This document shows positions 1 through 8,590 of a stretch of 64,000 nucleotides of DNA, piece by piece (position 1 is the stretch's first letter; each line of letters opens with the position of its first letter). The notes below the pieces were generated by a model. It was given only the letters and a program-made list of their open reading frames with translations, did no database searches and was not told the DNA's origin. The position numbers were made by a program, and so were the translations under genes. The stretch is from contig JAJEHS010000006.1 in assembly GCA_022823605.1 (NCBI GenBank), positions 186,001-250,000 on the forward strand. The letters are read 5' to 3'. Source of the DNA: Paracoccaceae bacterium. GTDB taxonomy: Bacteria > Pseudomonadota > Alphaproteobacteria > Rhodobacterales > Rhodobacteraceae.

Positions 1-328
1 CGTCCATGACCGGTATATGACGGAATCTCCCCAAAGTCATTTTGTTCAACACATCAAAGGCAGTTTCGTTGGTATTACAGGTAACAACCTTTTTACTCAT
101 CAGTTCATTTACTAATAAATTCAGGACCTGGGCACCCTTTATACCTATTTCCCTGACAATATCCCTTTCCGAAAGGATGCCAACCAGCAATCCGTCATCA
201 TCAAACACTACCAAAGCACCAATTCGATTCTTGGACAAAAGATTGATAGCCATCAAAATACCATCATCGGGACCAATGGAGATAATGTTTTGACTACTTT
301 TGCCCTTGAGAATTTGGCTCACAAGCAT
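1..328 (-). CDS. CBS-domain protein, C-terminus cut off by window edge
   Basis: The reading frame opens at ATG 328 (begins MLVSQILKGK) and runs open to the window edge, giving 109 residues. AAGGA lies about 9 bases upstream of the ATG. It shows a tandem CBS pattern: the first unit ends near 'VGILSERDIVREI', and a second begins 'LMSKKVVTC' and reaches 'LGRFRHIPVMD'. CBS pairs bind adenine nucleotides and often form small stand-alone regulators of about 140 residues, which fits the visible size. The start is short and lacks any other domain, so a stand-alone CBS-pair protein is most likely. The regulated partner cannot be read from the context. Confidence 0.85.
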   Translation of the reverse strand, partial: MLVSQILKGKSSQNIISIGPDDGILMAINLLSKNRIGALVVFDDDGLLVGILSERDIVREIGIKGAQVLNLLVNELMSKKVVTCNTNETAFDVLNKMTLGRFRHIPVMD

Positions 329-631
329 TGGAAGAATCCTTTCATTTTGAATTGAAAATGTTGTTTGTACGAAATTTAGATTATCCCAATTTTCAAAAAA
401 AATTCACCCACTTTTACCTGATCCCGAATCTTTTGCTTGTGGATTGTTGTGCTTCCTCATTGCACTCCAGATATTAATTTAAGAAACTGTTTAGCGATGT
501 AGATTTTGCAAACAAGAACCTGTTTCCCAGTTTTTGACAAGCAACATGCCCCGGGCACCAATTTTGCCCGGGACTATTTTTATCCTGAATATTCTGGTTT
601 ATCTCCAGAAACAATCAACATGGCAGTTAAT
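329..631. other. intergenic region between CBS gene and symporter gene
   Basis: About 300 bases without a convincing gene. Open frames here are short, lack homology-like composition and have no good ribosome-binding site. The one clear structure is the GC-rich hairpin at 550-572, listed separately. The promoter of the minus-strand CBS gene presumably lies just above 328, but no clear -35/-10 pair stands out. Confidence 0.5.
550..572 (-). terminator. hairpin downstream of the AGCS symporter gene
   Basis: A perfect 8-bp stem, CCCGGGCA (550-557) against TGCCCGGG (565-572), with a 7-base loop, 60 bases after the symporter stop. It is the only strongly GC-rich structure in this AT-rich gap. Read on the minus strand there is no immediate U tract, whereas on the plus strand it is followed by ACTATTTTTAT. 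It is therefore a plausible but not textbook intrinsic terminator. Confidence 0.45.
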
Positions 632-2017
632 TCAGGCTTTCCCCTTTTCTGCTGCTTCCTTTTCAAAGTACTCTCTGGTTTTCTGGAAGACCATGGGCGC
701 AAGCAATAGAAGTCCAATCAGATTTGGTACTGCCATCAGCCCGTTGAGAGTGTCTGCAAGATTCCAAACCAAGTCGACCTTCAGGTTTGCGAATGTAAGT
801 GCAGCAAGTATCCACAAAATCCTATAGATCAAAATGCTTTTCTCACTAAACAGATATTGCCAACACCTTTCCCCATAATAGGACCATCCAAGGATGGTGG
901 TAAATGCAAAGATCGCAAGTGCGATGGTTACAATATACTGACCTCCAGGGATAGAGATTTCAAAGGCTGTTGAAGTCAGAACAGCTCCTGTAAGGCCAGC
1001 GCCATCAACCTCCATTATCCATGCACCCGAAGTAAGAATAACCAAAGCTGTCATGGTACATACGATCAATGTATCGATAAAGGTACCCAACATGGCAATA
1101 ATACCTTGTCTAACCGGATTGTTGGTTTTTGCTGCTGCGTGAGCTATAGCTGCGGAACCCAAACCAGATTCATTTGAGAATACACCCCTTGCAACACCGA
1201 AACGAACTGCAGCCGCGACTGCAGCACCAGCAAATCCACCCGTGGCAGCAGCCGGGGTGAATGCATGTGTGAAGATTAAACCAATGGCAGCAGGAACCTC
1301 GGTGATATTCAATAGAATTACAATGAGTGCAGCGCCAATGTAAAGCACAATCATTGTTGGAACCAACTTACCGGCAACTTCACCAATTCTTTTGATCCCA
1401 CCAATTATGACAATACCTGCCAAACCGGCAACAATGATGCCTGTTACAAATGTTGGGACAGAAAAACTGTTATCCAACACTGCAGCCATGGAATTTACCT
1501 GGACCGCATTGCCAATCCCAAATGCAGCAATGGCTCCGAAAATGGCAAAAAGCAATCCTAGCGACTTGCCTAATTCAGGCGCAAATTTTCCGACACCATT
1601 TCGAAGATAGTACATTGGTCCTCCAACATACTTTCCTTCTTGGTCAACCTCTCGATAGGTAACAGCACAAACAGCTTCTGCATATTTTGTCGCCATACCG
1701 AAAAGGGCAATCAGCCACATGTAAAAAATAGCTCCAGGTCCACCCAAAGCTATTGCTGTTGCCACCCCGGCTATATTTCCAGTTCCGACAGTGGCTGACA
1801 GGGCCGTCATCAGGGCATTAAATGGTTTTACTTCACCTTCACCATCTTCACTATCGTCTTTGGTGAAAAGCAGCCTGAAACCATAACCTACTTTTCGCCA
1901 GGGCATGAACACCAAACCCAAGGTCAGAAGAACTCCGGTTACTCCCAGAATCCCCAACATGGGTGGTCCCCAGGCAAAAGCATTAACTGTATCGATTACA
2001 GAGTTGATTTGATACAT
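632..2017 (-). CDS. AGCS-family alanine/glycine:Na+ symporter
   Basis: A 461-residue polytopic membrane protein importing alanine or glycine with sodium. Family features are visible: the N-terminal 'LMTALSATVGTGNIAGVATAI' region, 'GGPMYYLRNG', and 'GVARGVFSNESGLGSAAIAHAAA', the AGCS hallmark. About ten hydrophobic spans follow, and the length is normal. An ATG 15 bases further upstream (2032) is in frame, but GGGAGAG sits just before ATG 2017, so 2017 is preferred. It is transcribed alone, divergently from mmsA. Glycine uptake would suit the gcv genes elsewhere in the window, but no glycine riboswitch was found in the leader. Substrate choice between Ala and Gly cannot be decided from sequence. 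Confidence 0.93.
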   Translation of the reverse strand: MYQINSVIDTVNAFAWGPPMLGILGVTGVLLTLGLVFMPWRKVGYGFRLLFTKDDSEDGEGEVKPFNALMTALSATVGTGNIAGVATAIALGGPGAIFYMWLIALFGMATKYAEAVCAVTYREVDQEGKYVGGPMYYLRNGVGKFAPELGKSLGLLFAIFGAIAAFGIGNAVQVNSMAAVLDNSFSVPTFVTGIIVAGLAGIVIIGGIKRIGEVAGKLVPTMIVLYIGAALIVILLNITEVPAAIGLIFTHAFTPAAATGGFAGAAVAAAVRFGVARGVFSNESGLGSAAIAHAAAKTNNPVRQGIIAMLGTFIDTLIVCTMTALVILTSGAWIMEVDGAGLTGAVLTSTAFEISIPGGQYIVTIALAIFAFTTILGWSYYGERCWQYLFSEKSILIYRILWILAALTFANLKVDLVWNLADTLNGLMAVPNLIGLLLLAPMVFQKTREYFEKEAAEKGKA

Positions 2018-2060
2018 GATCTCTCTCCCCATTCAAATCAAACTAACTGTTTGGAGCCAG

Positions 2061-2066
2061 ATTATA
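2061..2066 (-). promoter_or_regulatory. candidate -10 box for the AGCS symporter gene
   Basis: Read on the minus strand this is a perfect TATAAT about 44 bases upstream of the preferred start at 2017. The matching -35 is poor (TTTTGT at 17-bp spacing, TTGTAT at 15 bp). The promoter call is therefore tentative. Confidence 0.35.
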
Positions 2067-2404
2067 TTGTCTCATGAATGGATACAAAATCAATAATAAC
2101 TTTTGAAATCTTGATTACTACGGGCATTTTTTTGTGACATTTCATCCCCTGGAAACAAAAACAAGGGTAGTCGATACTTCAATTGATACGTATCCATTGT
2201 TCCTTTTCGTAAGTTTCATATGATAGCAATAAAATATGCTCGATAACTACCAGCCCGAATGTGCCACTCGTTCTGATGGGCTTCACAATTCTTCATGATG
2301 GTATTCATTGAGTTGGAGATAGAGTAGTACCAATTGAATCCGGACTTGTTTAGGTTCACTACTTCAATAATTCCTTGAATGACATATTTTAGATTTGGTA
2401 ACAC

Positions 2405-2444
2405 TGTTTCACGTGTAAACGCTATGTTTTATCCACATTATAAT
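2405..2444 (+). promoter_or_regulatory. candidate operator and -10 box before mmsA
   Basis: An imperfect inverted repeat GTTTCAC/GTGTAAAC (2406-2420, with perfect core CACGTG) is followed by TATAAT at 2439-2444. The -10 box is only 17 bases from the mmsA ATG at 2462, implying a very short leader. Such a palindrome just upstream of a -10 box is where a repressor or activator of a catabolic operon would sit. No regulator gene adjoins it. The rest of the 2018-2461 gap shows no supported gene. Confidence 0.3.
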
Positions 2445-2461
2445 CTGCTTGGGAGTTGCAA

Positions 2462-3961
2462 ATGAAAGAACTATTCCACTTAATCAATGGTAAAAGGGTA
2501 AAGGGTAAATCCGGTCGTTTTGGTGATGTATTTAATCCAGCTACCGGAGAAGTCCAAGCCAAGGTTCCATTTGCATCGAACGAGGAATTGGATTATGCCG
2601 TCACGGGTGCACTGAAGGCTCAACAATCATGGGCGTTGACCAACCCCCAGAAAAGGGGCAGGGTCATGATGGAGTTTGTACGTTTGCTCCAGAAAAATAT
2701 GGAACCTCTGGCCGAGGCACTTTCCAGTGAACATGGGAAAACAATTCCTGATGCCCGCGGTGATATTCAAAGAGGTCTGGAGGTTGTCGAATTTTGTATC
2801 GGTGCCCCCCATCTTTTGAAGGGAGAATATACCGATAGTGCCGGTGGCGGTATTGACATGTACTCCATGAGGCAGCCATTGGGAGTGGTTGCAGGCATAA
2901 CGCCATTTAATTTCCCGGCCATGATCCCCATGTGGAAATTTGCGCCAGCAATAGCTTGTGGAAACGCATTCATTTTAAAACCATCCGAAAGGGATCCTTC
3001 CGTTCCCCTGATGCTTGCCGAATTAATGTTGGAAGCTGGACTTCCAGAAGGAGTTCTACAGGTAGTCAATGGCGATAAAACTGCTGTAGATGCAATTCTT
3101 GATCATCCTGATATTCAGGCTGTAGGTTTCGTGGGGTCAACACCCATTGCAGAGTATATTTATTCTCAGGCAAGCAAATCGGGTAAAAGGGTACAATGCT
3201 TTGGGGGTGCCAAAAATCATATGATTGTCATGCCTGATGCCGACCTTGATCAGGCTGCTGATGCACTCGTGGGTTCCGGCTACGGTGCCGCAGGAGAGAG
3301 ATGTATGGCTATTTCGGTGGCTGTACCTGTTGGTGATGGCACTGCCGATAATCTCATCGAAAAACTGATACCCAAGATTGAAACCCTCAAGGTCGGGCCA
3401 TACACTGCCGGCGAAGACATGGATTTTGGCCCTCTGGTTACAAAAGAAGCCCAACAAAGGGTTTTGGGATTGGTTCAATCAGGTGTTGATCAAGGTGCTG
3501 AGCTAGTTGTTGACGGGAGGAATTTCAAACTCCAGGGTTATGAAGATGGTTTTTTTGTAGGCCCCCACCTTTTTGATAAGGTGACACCTTATATGGACAT
3601 ATACAAGCAGGAAATATTTGGACCTGTCTTATCAACCGTCAGGGCCAAAAACTATGATGATGCCCTTAGTCTTACCATGAATAATCCTTATGGTAACGGG
3701 ACGGCTATATTTACCAGGGATGGGGATACAGCCCGGGATTTTGCCAATAGGGTCAATGTCGGTATGGTTGGTATAAATGTTCCAATCCCTGTTCCACTTG
3801 CCTATCATACCTTCGGCGGTTGGAAAAAATCCGGTTTCGGTGATCTTAATCAACATGGCCCGGATGCGTTCAGATTCTATACCAAAACCAAGACAGTAAC
3901 TTCTCGTTGGCCAAGCGGTATCAAGGAAGGAGCAATTCTCAACTTCCCGACAATAAATTGA
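2462..3961 (+). CDS. mmsA: methylmalonate-semialdehyde dehydrogenase (CoA-acylating)
   Basis: A 499-residue aldehyde dehydrogenase converting methylmalonate semialdehyde plus CoA and NAD+ to propionyl-CoA, the last step of valine degradation. The Rossmann-fold and 'GITPFNFPAMIPMWKFAPA' regions are typical of MMSDH, as is the nucleophile loop 'GAAGERCMAIS' with Cys281. ATG 2462 is chosen because GGGAG (2451-2455) lies 6 bases upstream; the TTG at 2456 directly abuts that site. It leads an operon with acyl-CoA dehydrogenase, 3-hydroxyisobutyryl-CoA hydrolase and mmsB. The same family serves inositol catabolism (IolA), but the neighbours argue for valine. Confidence 0.95.
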   Translation: MKELFHLINGKRVKGKSGRFGDVFNPATGEVQAKVPFASNEELDYAVTGALKAQQSWALTNPQKRGRVMMEFVRLLQKNMEPLAEALSSEHGKTIPDARGDIQRGLEVVEFCIGAPHLLKGEYTDSAGGGIDMYSMRQPLGVVAGITPFNFPAMIPMWKFAPAIACGNAFILKPSERDPSVPLMLAELMLEAGLPEGVLQVVNGDKTAVDAILDHPDIQAVGFVGSTPIAEYIYSQASKSGKRVQCFGGAKNHMIVMPDADLDQAADALVGSGYGAAGERCMAISVAVPVGDGTADNLIEKLIPKIETLKVGPYTAGEDMDFGPLVTKEAQQRVLGLVQSGVDQGAELVVDGRNFKLQGYEDGFFVGPHLFDKVTPYMDIYKQEIFGPVLSTVRAKNYDDALSLTMNNPYGNGTAIFTRDGDTARDFANRVNVGMVGINVPIPVPLAYHTFGGWKKSGFGDLNQHGPDAFRFYTKTKTVTSRWPSGIKEGAILNFPTIN

Positions 3962-4035
3962 TTATCTGCAAGTCAGTTGAAAAATTTAGATTTCGGGTTG
4001 TATCTGCAAACTGTTATTGACTGACTTTTTTGTAA

Positions 4036-5172
4036 ATGGATTTCAATTTGACAGAAGAACAGGAAGCCGTTTTTGAAATGGCTCTTGGTCTTGGTGAAAA
4101 GTTTATTTCACCACATGCAAAATCTTGGGAGAGTCAAGAAACCATTCCAAAAGATTTATGGCAGACCTTGGGGGAATATGGTCTTGGTGGTATCAATACC
4201 AGTATTGATTACGGAGGCTCTTCGCTGAAGCGGGTTGATTCTGTATTGATTTTCGAGGCACTATCCATGGCATGCCCATCGGTTGCTGCGTTTCTTTCTA
4301 TTCATAATATGTGTGGTTGGATGATCGACACATTTGGGAGTGTTGAGCTAAAGGAGAAATACCTCGAAAAAACGAATGAAATGTCATGTATCATGTCCTA
4401 TTGCCTGACTGAGCCTGGTTCAGGATCAGATGCAGCCGCCATGACAACCAAGGCAGTAAAACTCAATGATCGCTGGGAAATGACAGGTACCAAATCGTTT
4501 ATCTCAGGGGGTGGTTATTCTGATTCCTACATCGTCATGTGTAAGACTGATGATGGTATTTCATCCATAATAGTTGATGAAGATTCACCGGGGCTGTCAT
4601 TTGGAGGACTGGAAGACAAAATGGGATGGCGGGCCCAGCCAACCAGACAGGTACAGATGGACAATTGCCGGGTTCCTCTGGAAAATCTCCTGGGTATCCA
4701 AGGCAAGGGTTTTACTTATGCCATGTCAGGTCTTGATGGTGGTAGGTTGAATATTGCCGCCTGTTCACTTGGTGGAGCCCAACAGGCATTCAATCAAACC
4801 TTGGCCTACATGAATGAACGAAAAGCCTTCGGTAAAAGGCTGGACGAGTTTCAGGCCCTGCAATTCCGAATTGCCGATATCGAAACAGATCTTCAGGTTG
4901 CCCGAAATTTTCTCCGCTATGCCGCTTGGAAAATGGATGAGGGTCATTCTGACAAAACTAAATTCTGTGCCATGGCAAAGCGCTATGTAACAGATGTTTG
5001 CTGGAAGGTTGCCAATGATTGTCTGCAACTCCATGGTGGGTACGGATACCTTGCAGATTACGGCATAGAAAAGACAGTGAGGGATCTCAGGGTCCATCAA
5101 ATTCTTGAAGGTACCAATGAGATTATGAGAATGGTTGTCTTTCGGGAACTGAAAAAAGAGCAATCCGGGTGA
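4036..5172 (+). CDS. acyl-CoA dehydrogenase, probably isobutyryl-CoA dehydrogenase
   Basis: A 378-residue FAD flavoenzyme. It shows the acyl-CoA dehydrogenase signatures 'CLTEPGSGSDAAA' (about 125-137), 'KSFISGGGYSD', 'RKAFGKRLDEFQALQF' and 'LHGGYGY'. Near the C-terminus 'ILEGTNEIMR' carries the likely catalytic base Glu358. Length and sequence resemble the isobutyryl-CoA dehydrogenase (ACAD8) branch, which makes methacrylyl-CoA from isobutyryl-CoA. Position inside the mmsA-mmsB operon supports valine catabolism. Its TGA overlaps the GTG start of the next gene by four bases (GTGA), indicating translational coupling. Exact acyl-chain preference is inferred from context; a short/branched-chain relative is the alternative. 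Confidence 0.9.
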   Translation: MDFNLTEEQEAVFEMALGLGEKFISPHAKSWESQETIPKDLWQTLGEYGLGGINTSIDYGGSSLKRVDSVLIFEALSMACPSVAAFLSIHNMCGWMIDTFGSVELKEKYLEKTNEMSCIMSYCLTEPGSGSDAAAMTTKAVKLNDRWEMTGTKSFISGGGYSDSYIVMCKTDDGISSIIVDEDSPGLSFGGLEDKMGWRAQPTRQVQMDNCRVPLENLLGIQGKGFTYAMSGLDGGRLNIAACSLGGAQQAFNQTLAYMNERKAFGKRLDEFQALQFRIADIETDLQVARNFLRYAAWKMDEGHSDKTKFCAMAKRYVTDVCWKVANDCLQLHGGYGYLADYGIEKTVRDLRVHQILEGTNEIMRMVVFRELKKEQSG

Positions 5173-6215
5173 ACGACCTCATTGTCAAAGAACAAGGGCA
5201 TGTAGGCAGGATTACTTTAAATCGCCCCAAGGCTCTCAATGCCTTGACACATGATATGTGCAAGGTGATCGAGAAATATTTGAACCTTTGGCTTGCCGAT
5301 GAAAATATTAGGGTAATCGTATTTGATGCCGTTGGTGGGAAGGCGTTTTGTGCTGGTGGGGATATCACTGAAATGTACAAAAGAGGTAAGGCCGGGGATT
5401 TGGATTATGGCCATGCATTTTGGCGTGATGAATACCGATTGAATGCGAAAATCTTCAATTACCCTAAACCTATTGCAAGTTTTTTAAATGGCTTTACTAT
5501 GGGAGGAGGCGTTGGCATAGGTTGTCACGGTAAATACCGTATCGTGGGTGAATCGAGTAGAATTGCCATGCCAGAATGTACAATCGGTTTGGTTCCGGAT
5601 GTAGGTGGTTCCTACATTTTGGCAAATGCACCTGGGCATTTGGGTGAATTCCATGGATTGACAGGAACCCGGATGGGGCCTGCAGAAGCAATGCTTGTCG
5701 GATTTGCCGACCATTTCATACCTGAACAGCATTGGGAACAAGTCAAGGAGGAACTTTCCTCTGCAGGTGATATAAAAGTCATCAACAATTTTATCGACGG
5801 TCCTGACCCAAATATTGACCTTTTGAACACGAGGGAATTGATTGACCAGGTTTTCAGCCTGGGTACGATAGGAGAAATTGAAAGTGCTCTTTTGGAATTG
5901 AGTACCGAGTGGAGCAAAGACGCATTAAAAAAGATTTACAGGAATTCACCACTTGCATTGGCTTGTGCCTTGCAATTGATAAGGGATCAGAGACATTCCA
6001 AATCTATTGAAGAAGCTCTGGATATGGAATTCAGATTCACTTTCCGGTCAGCCAGGTACAGTGATTTTATAGAGGGGATAAGGGCACAGGTCATTGACAA
6101 GGATTTCAAGCCTGACTGGAAACATTCTACCTTGCGAGAGGTTTCTGGGAGCGAGGTGGATTTCATGCTTGGACCATTGGGGAATCAATCACTAAAGTGG
6201 AAGGAAGTACAGTGA
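5169..6215 (+). CDS. 3-hydroxyisobutyryl-CoA hydrolase (crotonase superfamily)
   Basis: A 348-residue crotonase-fold protein. The oxyanion-hole segments 'GKAFCAGGDITEMY' and 'GFTMGGGVGIGCH' are present, and 'MPECTIGLVPDVGGSY' carries the catalytic Glu typical of the HIBCH group. HIBCH proteins are longer (about 350) than plain enoyl-CoA hydratases (about 260), which matches. It releases 3-hydroxyisobutyrate from its CoA thioester, feeding MmsB. It starts at GTG 5169, overlapping the upstream stop, and its own stop overlaps the GTG start of mmsB, again as GTGA. The hydratase that makes its substrate from methacrylyl-CoA is not in this operon. Confidence 0.9.
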   Translation: MNDLIVKEQGHVGRITLNRPKALNALTHDMCKVIEKYLNLWLADENIRVIVFDAVGGKAFCAGGDITEMYKRGKAGDLDYGHAFWRDEYRLNAKIFNYPKPIASFLNGFTMGGGVGIGCHGKYRIVGESSRIAMPECTIGLVPDVGGSYILANAPGHLGEFHGLTGTRMGPAEAMLVGFADHFIPEQHWEQVKEELSSAGDIKVINNFIDGPDPNIDLLNTRELIDQVFSLGTIGEIESALLELSTEWSKDALKKIYRNSPLALACALQLIRDQRHSKSIEEALDMEFRFTFRSARYSDFIEGIRAQVIDKDFKPDWKHSTLREVSGSEVDFMLGPLGNQSLKWKEVQ

Positions 6216-7072
6216 AAATAGGTTTTATTGGTTTGGGAAACATGGGATACCCCATGGTGGAAAATCTCATCAAGGCGGGTAAGGAAGTCCATGCGTTTGA
6301 TGTAACGGAAAATTACCCGGATGGAGCAATCTCATGCTTTTCAGCAGGTGAAGTTTCCAAGGGAAAGGATATTGTCATTACGATGCTTCCTAGTGGAGCC
6401 ATTTTAAGTGAGGTGGCAAATGAAATAATTCCGGTTATGGATGAAGGTTCCCTGTTTGCCGATTGTTCAACCATTGAAGTCGATACAGCTATCCAGGTCT
6501 CAAAAATGGCTAAGGAAAACGGATTGGATTTTATTGATGCACCAGTATCGGGTGGAAGCCTTAGGGCCAAGGCCGGTACTCTGACATTCATGGTTGGGGG
6601 TGAGGAAACCGCATTTGCCAGGATCGAGCCATTGCTTGAAATAATGGGAGGAAAAATCATTCATTGTGGTCCTTCCGGTTCAGGTCAGGCATCAAAAATG
6701 TGTAACAACATGATTTTGGGTGCAACCATGATTGTTACCTGTGAAGCATATGGCTTGGCCAGGAAGTTGAATCTTGATCATAAAGTCCTGTTCGAGGTAG
6801 TTTCGCAATCATCGGGATATAGCTGGACTAACAATGTGTATTGTCCTCTTCCGGGTATTGGACCTCAATCGCCTGCCGATAATGATTATAAACCTGGGTT
6901 TTCCGCTGCTCTGATGTTGAAGGATCTGCTTTTGTCCCAAAAAGCTTCTGAGGCGGTTGGTTTCAATACTGAAATGGGAGCCAAGGCAACTGATTACTAC
7001 AGCAGGTTCTGTGATGAAGGCAACGGCGATAAGGATTTTTCCTCAGTAATCCTGCCCATGCTGGAAAAATAG
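6212..7072 (+). CDS. mmsB: 3-hydroxyisobutyrate dehydrogenase
   Basis: A 286-residue NAD+-dependent beta-hydroxyacid dehydrogenase oxidising 3-hydroxyisobutyrate to methylmalonate semialdehyde. Visible motifs are the Rossmann loop 'GFIGLGNMGYPM', the substrate motif 'DAPVSGG' and 'GSGQASKMCNNM', containing the catalytic Lys. The start is taken as GTG 6212 because GGAAGG lies upstream and the start overlaps the preceding stop as GTGA; another GTG at 6197 would add five residues. It completes the set mmsA, acyl-CoA dehydrogenase, HIBCH, mmsB. Confidence 0.93.
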   Translation: MKIGFIGLGNMGYPMVENLIKAGKEVHAFDVTENYPDGAISCFSAGEVSKGKDIVITMLPSGAILSEVANEIIPVMDEGSLFADCSTIEVDTAIQVSKMAKENGLDFIDAPVSGGSLRAKAGTLTFMVGGEETAFARIEPLLEIMGGKIIHCGPSGSGQASKMCNNMILGATMIVTCEAYGLARKLNLDHKVLFEVVSQSSGYSWTNNVYCPLPGIGPQSPADNDYKPGFSAALMLKDLLLSQKASEAVGFNTEMGAKATDYYSRFCDEGNGDKDFSSVILPMLEK

Positions 7073-7114
7073 CCCGCTGAAACAACCAATCACCAAACAG
7101 AAAGGTTTGACCTC

Positions 7115-8554
7115 ATGAAATATTCAGATCTGCCGAAATGGTCAGGTGAAGCTACAAAATGGGCCGAGGAGTATTTTTCAAATCTTGATGATCAACCTGT
7201 CCGGTCTCAGGTAGAACCAGGAGATATAAAAGCTCTTTTACCTGTAAATCCACCTGAAAATCCAGAGGACATGGAAATAATATTCAAGGACTTCAAGGAA
7301 ATTATACCCCCGGGCATAACCCATTGGCAGCATCCAAGGTTCTTTGCCTACTTTGTATCCAATGCCTCACCTGCATCAATCATTGCTGAACAGCTGGTCA
7401 ATTACATGGCAACAAATTCCATGCTTTGGCAAACCTCCCCGGCAGCAACAGAGCTGGAAGAACGAATGATTCAATGGTTTGGCCATGCTTTTGGGTTACA
7501 ATCAGAATATTCAGGATTGATTCAGGATACTGCATCTTCGGCAACTCTGGCTGCCGTATTGACCATGCGGGAAAAGGCCCTGAATTGGGAAGGCTTGGAT
7601 CGTGGTCTGCGGCACTTGCCCCAATTGCGTATTTATGCTTCGAAGGAAAATCATTCCTCCATTGAAAAGGCAGTGAAACTTTCGGGAATTGGATTCGACA
7701 ATCTGAGATTTCCAAATAACCTTCCAAACCGATCAATTGATCCTGAACACCTCCGGATCATGATTTTGGAAGATATTGATGCCGGATACAAACCCGCAGG
7801 ACTTGTTCTTTGTGTGGGTGGTACGGCCACAGGGGCAATCGACAATCTTGTCGAACCCATTCAAATTGCCAGAGAATTTGATTTATATTCCCATGTTGAT
7901 GCAGCTTGGGCTGGTTCAGCAATGGTTTGTCCTGAATTCAGGTACCTCTGGAAAGGGGTCGACGGAGCCGATTCAATTGTAATAAACCCCCACAAGTGGC
8001 TAGGGATGCAATTGGAATGTTCCATCCAGTTTCTGGCCAATCCAATATTACAATCGAAAACGGTTGGATTGAGGCCAGATTACCTCAGAACAAAGGGTGA
8101 AGACAGAATTTCTAATTTGAGTGAAATGGCAATTGTACTTGGTCGAAGATTCAGAGCCTTGAAAGTATGGTTCACATTAAGGGCTTATGGATTGAGCGGT
8201 TTGAGGGATTTGATCCGCAATCATGTCAATTGGACCAAGGAATTGGAAAAGAAATTCTGTTCAGATAATGAATTCGAGTTGGTCTTCAGTTCACCTCTGG
8301 CGTTATTTGGTTTTCGTTTCAAGCCTCGGGGCATGGATTTCGAATTGGTAACCAATCGGCTTTTTGAACGTATCAATGATGATGGAAGGATTTATCTGAC
8401 CCAAGCAAAAATTGATGGCAAAACCACCATTAGATTTACCTGTGGCACCTATTCAACAACAAGGAATGATGTTTTAATGGCCTATGACGTTGTCAGGGAG
8501 TTGGGCGACCGGATAAAACTTGAAGTTAGCGATGGATCCTCTTCCAAGGATTAA
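7115..8554 (+). CDS. PLP-dependent aromatic-L-amino-acid-type decarboxylase
   Basis: A 479-residue group II (DDC-family) decarboxylase. The N-terminal 'GITHWQHPRFFAYF' and 'PAATELEERMIQWF' segments are characteristic of aromatic amino acid decarboxylases and plant-type phenylacetaldehyde synthases. 'HVDAAWAGSA' and 'NPHKWLG' surround the PLP-binding Lys294. It would remove CO2 from an aromatic amino acid such as Trp, Tyr, Phe or DOPA. The start has AGAAAGG nearby and lies 42 bases after mmsB, so it may be part of the same transcript. Its link to valine catabolism is not obvious, and the substrate cannot be assigned. Confidence 0.88.
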   Translation: MKYSDLPKWSGEATKWAEEYFSNLDDQPVRSQVEPGDIKALLPVNPPENPEDMEIIFKDFKEIIPPGITHWQHPRFFAYFVSNASPASIIAEQLVNYMATNSMLWQTSPAATELEERMIQWFGHAFGLQSEYSGLIQDTASSATLAAVLTMREKALNWEGLDRGLRHLPQLRIYASKENHSSIEKAVKLSGIGFDNLRFPNNLPNRSIDPEHLRIMILEDIDAGYKPAGLVLCVGGTATGAIDNLVEPIQIAREFDLYSHVDAAWAGSAMVCPEFRYLWKGVDGADSIVINPHKWLGMQLECSIQFLANPILQSKTVGLRPDYLRTKGEDRISNLSEMAIVLGRRFRALKVWFTLRAYGLSGLRDLIRNHVNWTKELEKKFCSDNEFELVFSSPLALFGFRFKPRGMDFELVTNRLFERINDDGRIYLTQAKIDGKTTIRFTCGTYSTTRNDVLMAYDVVRELGDRIKLEVSDGSSSKD

Positions 8555-8590
8555 CCTTGATTGTAAAAGCCAACCGCGATCGGAGTGCAA

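Noticed and set aside
2033-2200. Glycine riboswitch upstream of the AGCS symporter
   Set aside because: The conserved paired glycine-aptamer cores could not be found in the short leader; only a -10-like TATAAT is visible.
2216-2404. Minus-strand 62-codon frame between the AGCS and mmsA genes
   Set aside because: No ribosome-binding site, no recognisable composition, and it lies in the region that must hold two divergent promoters.
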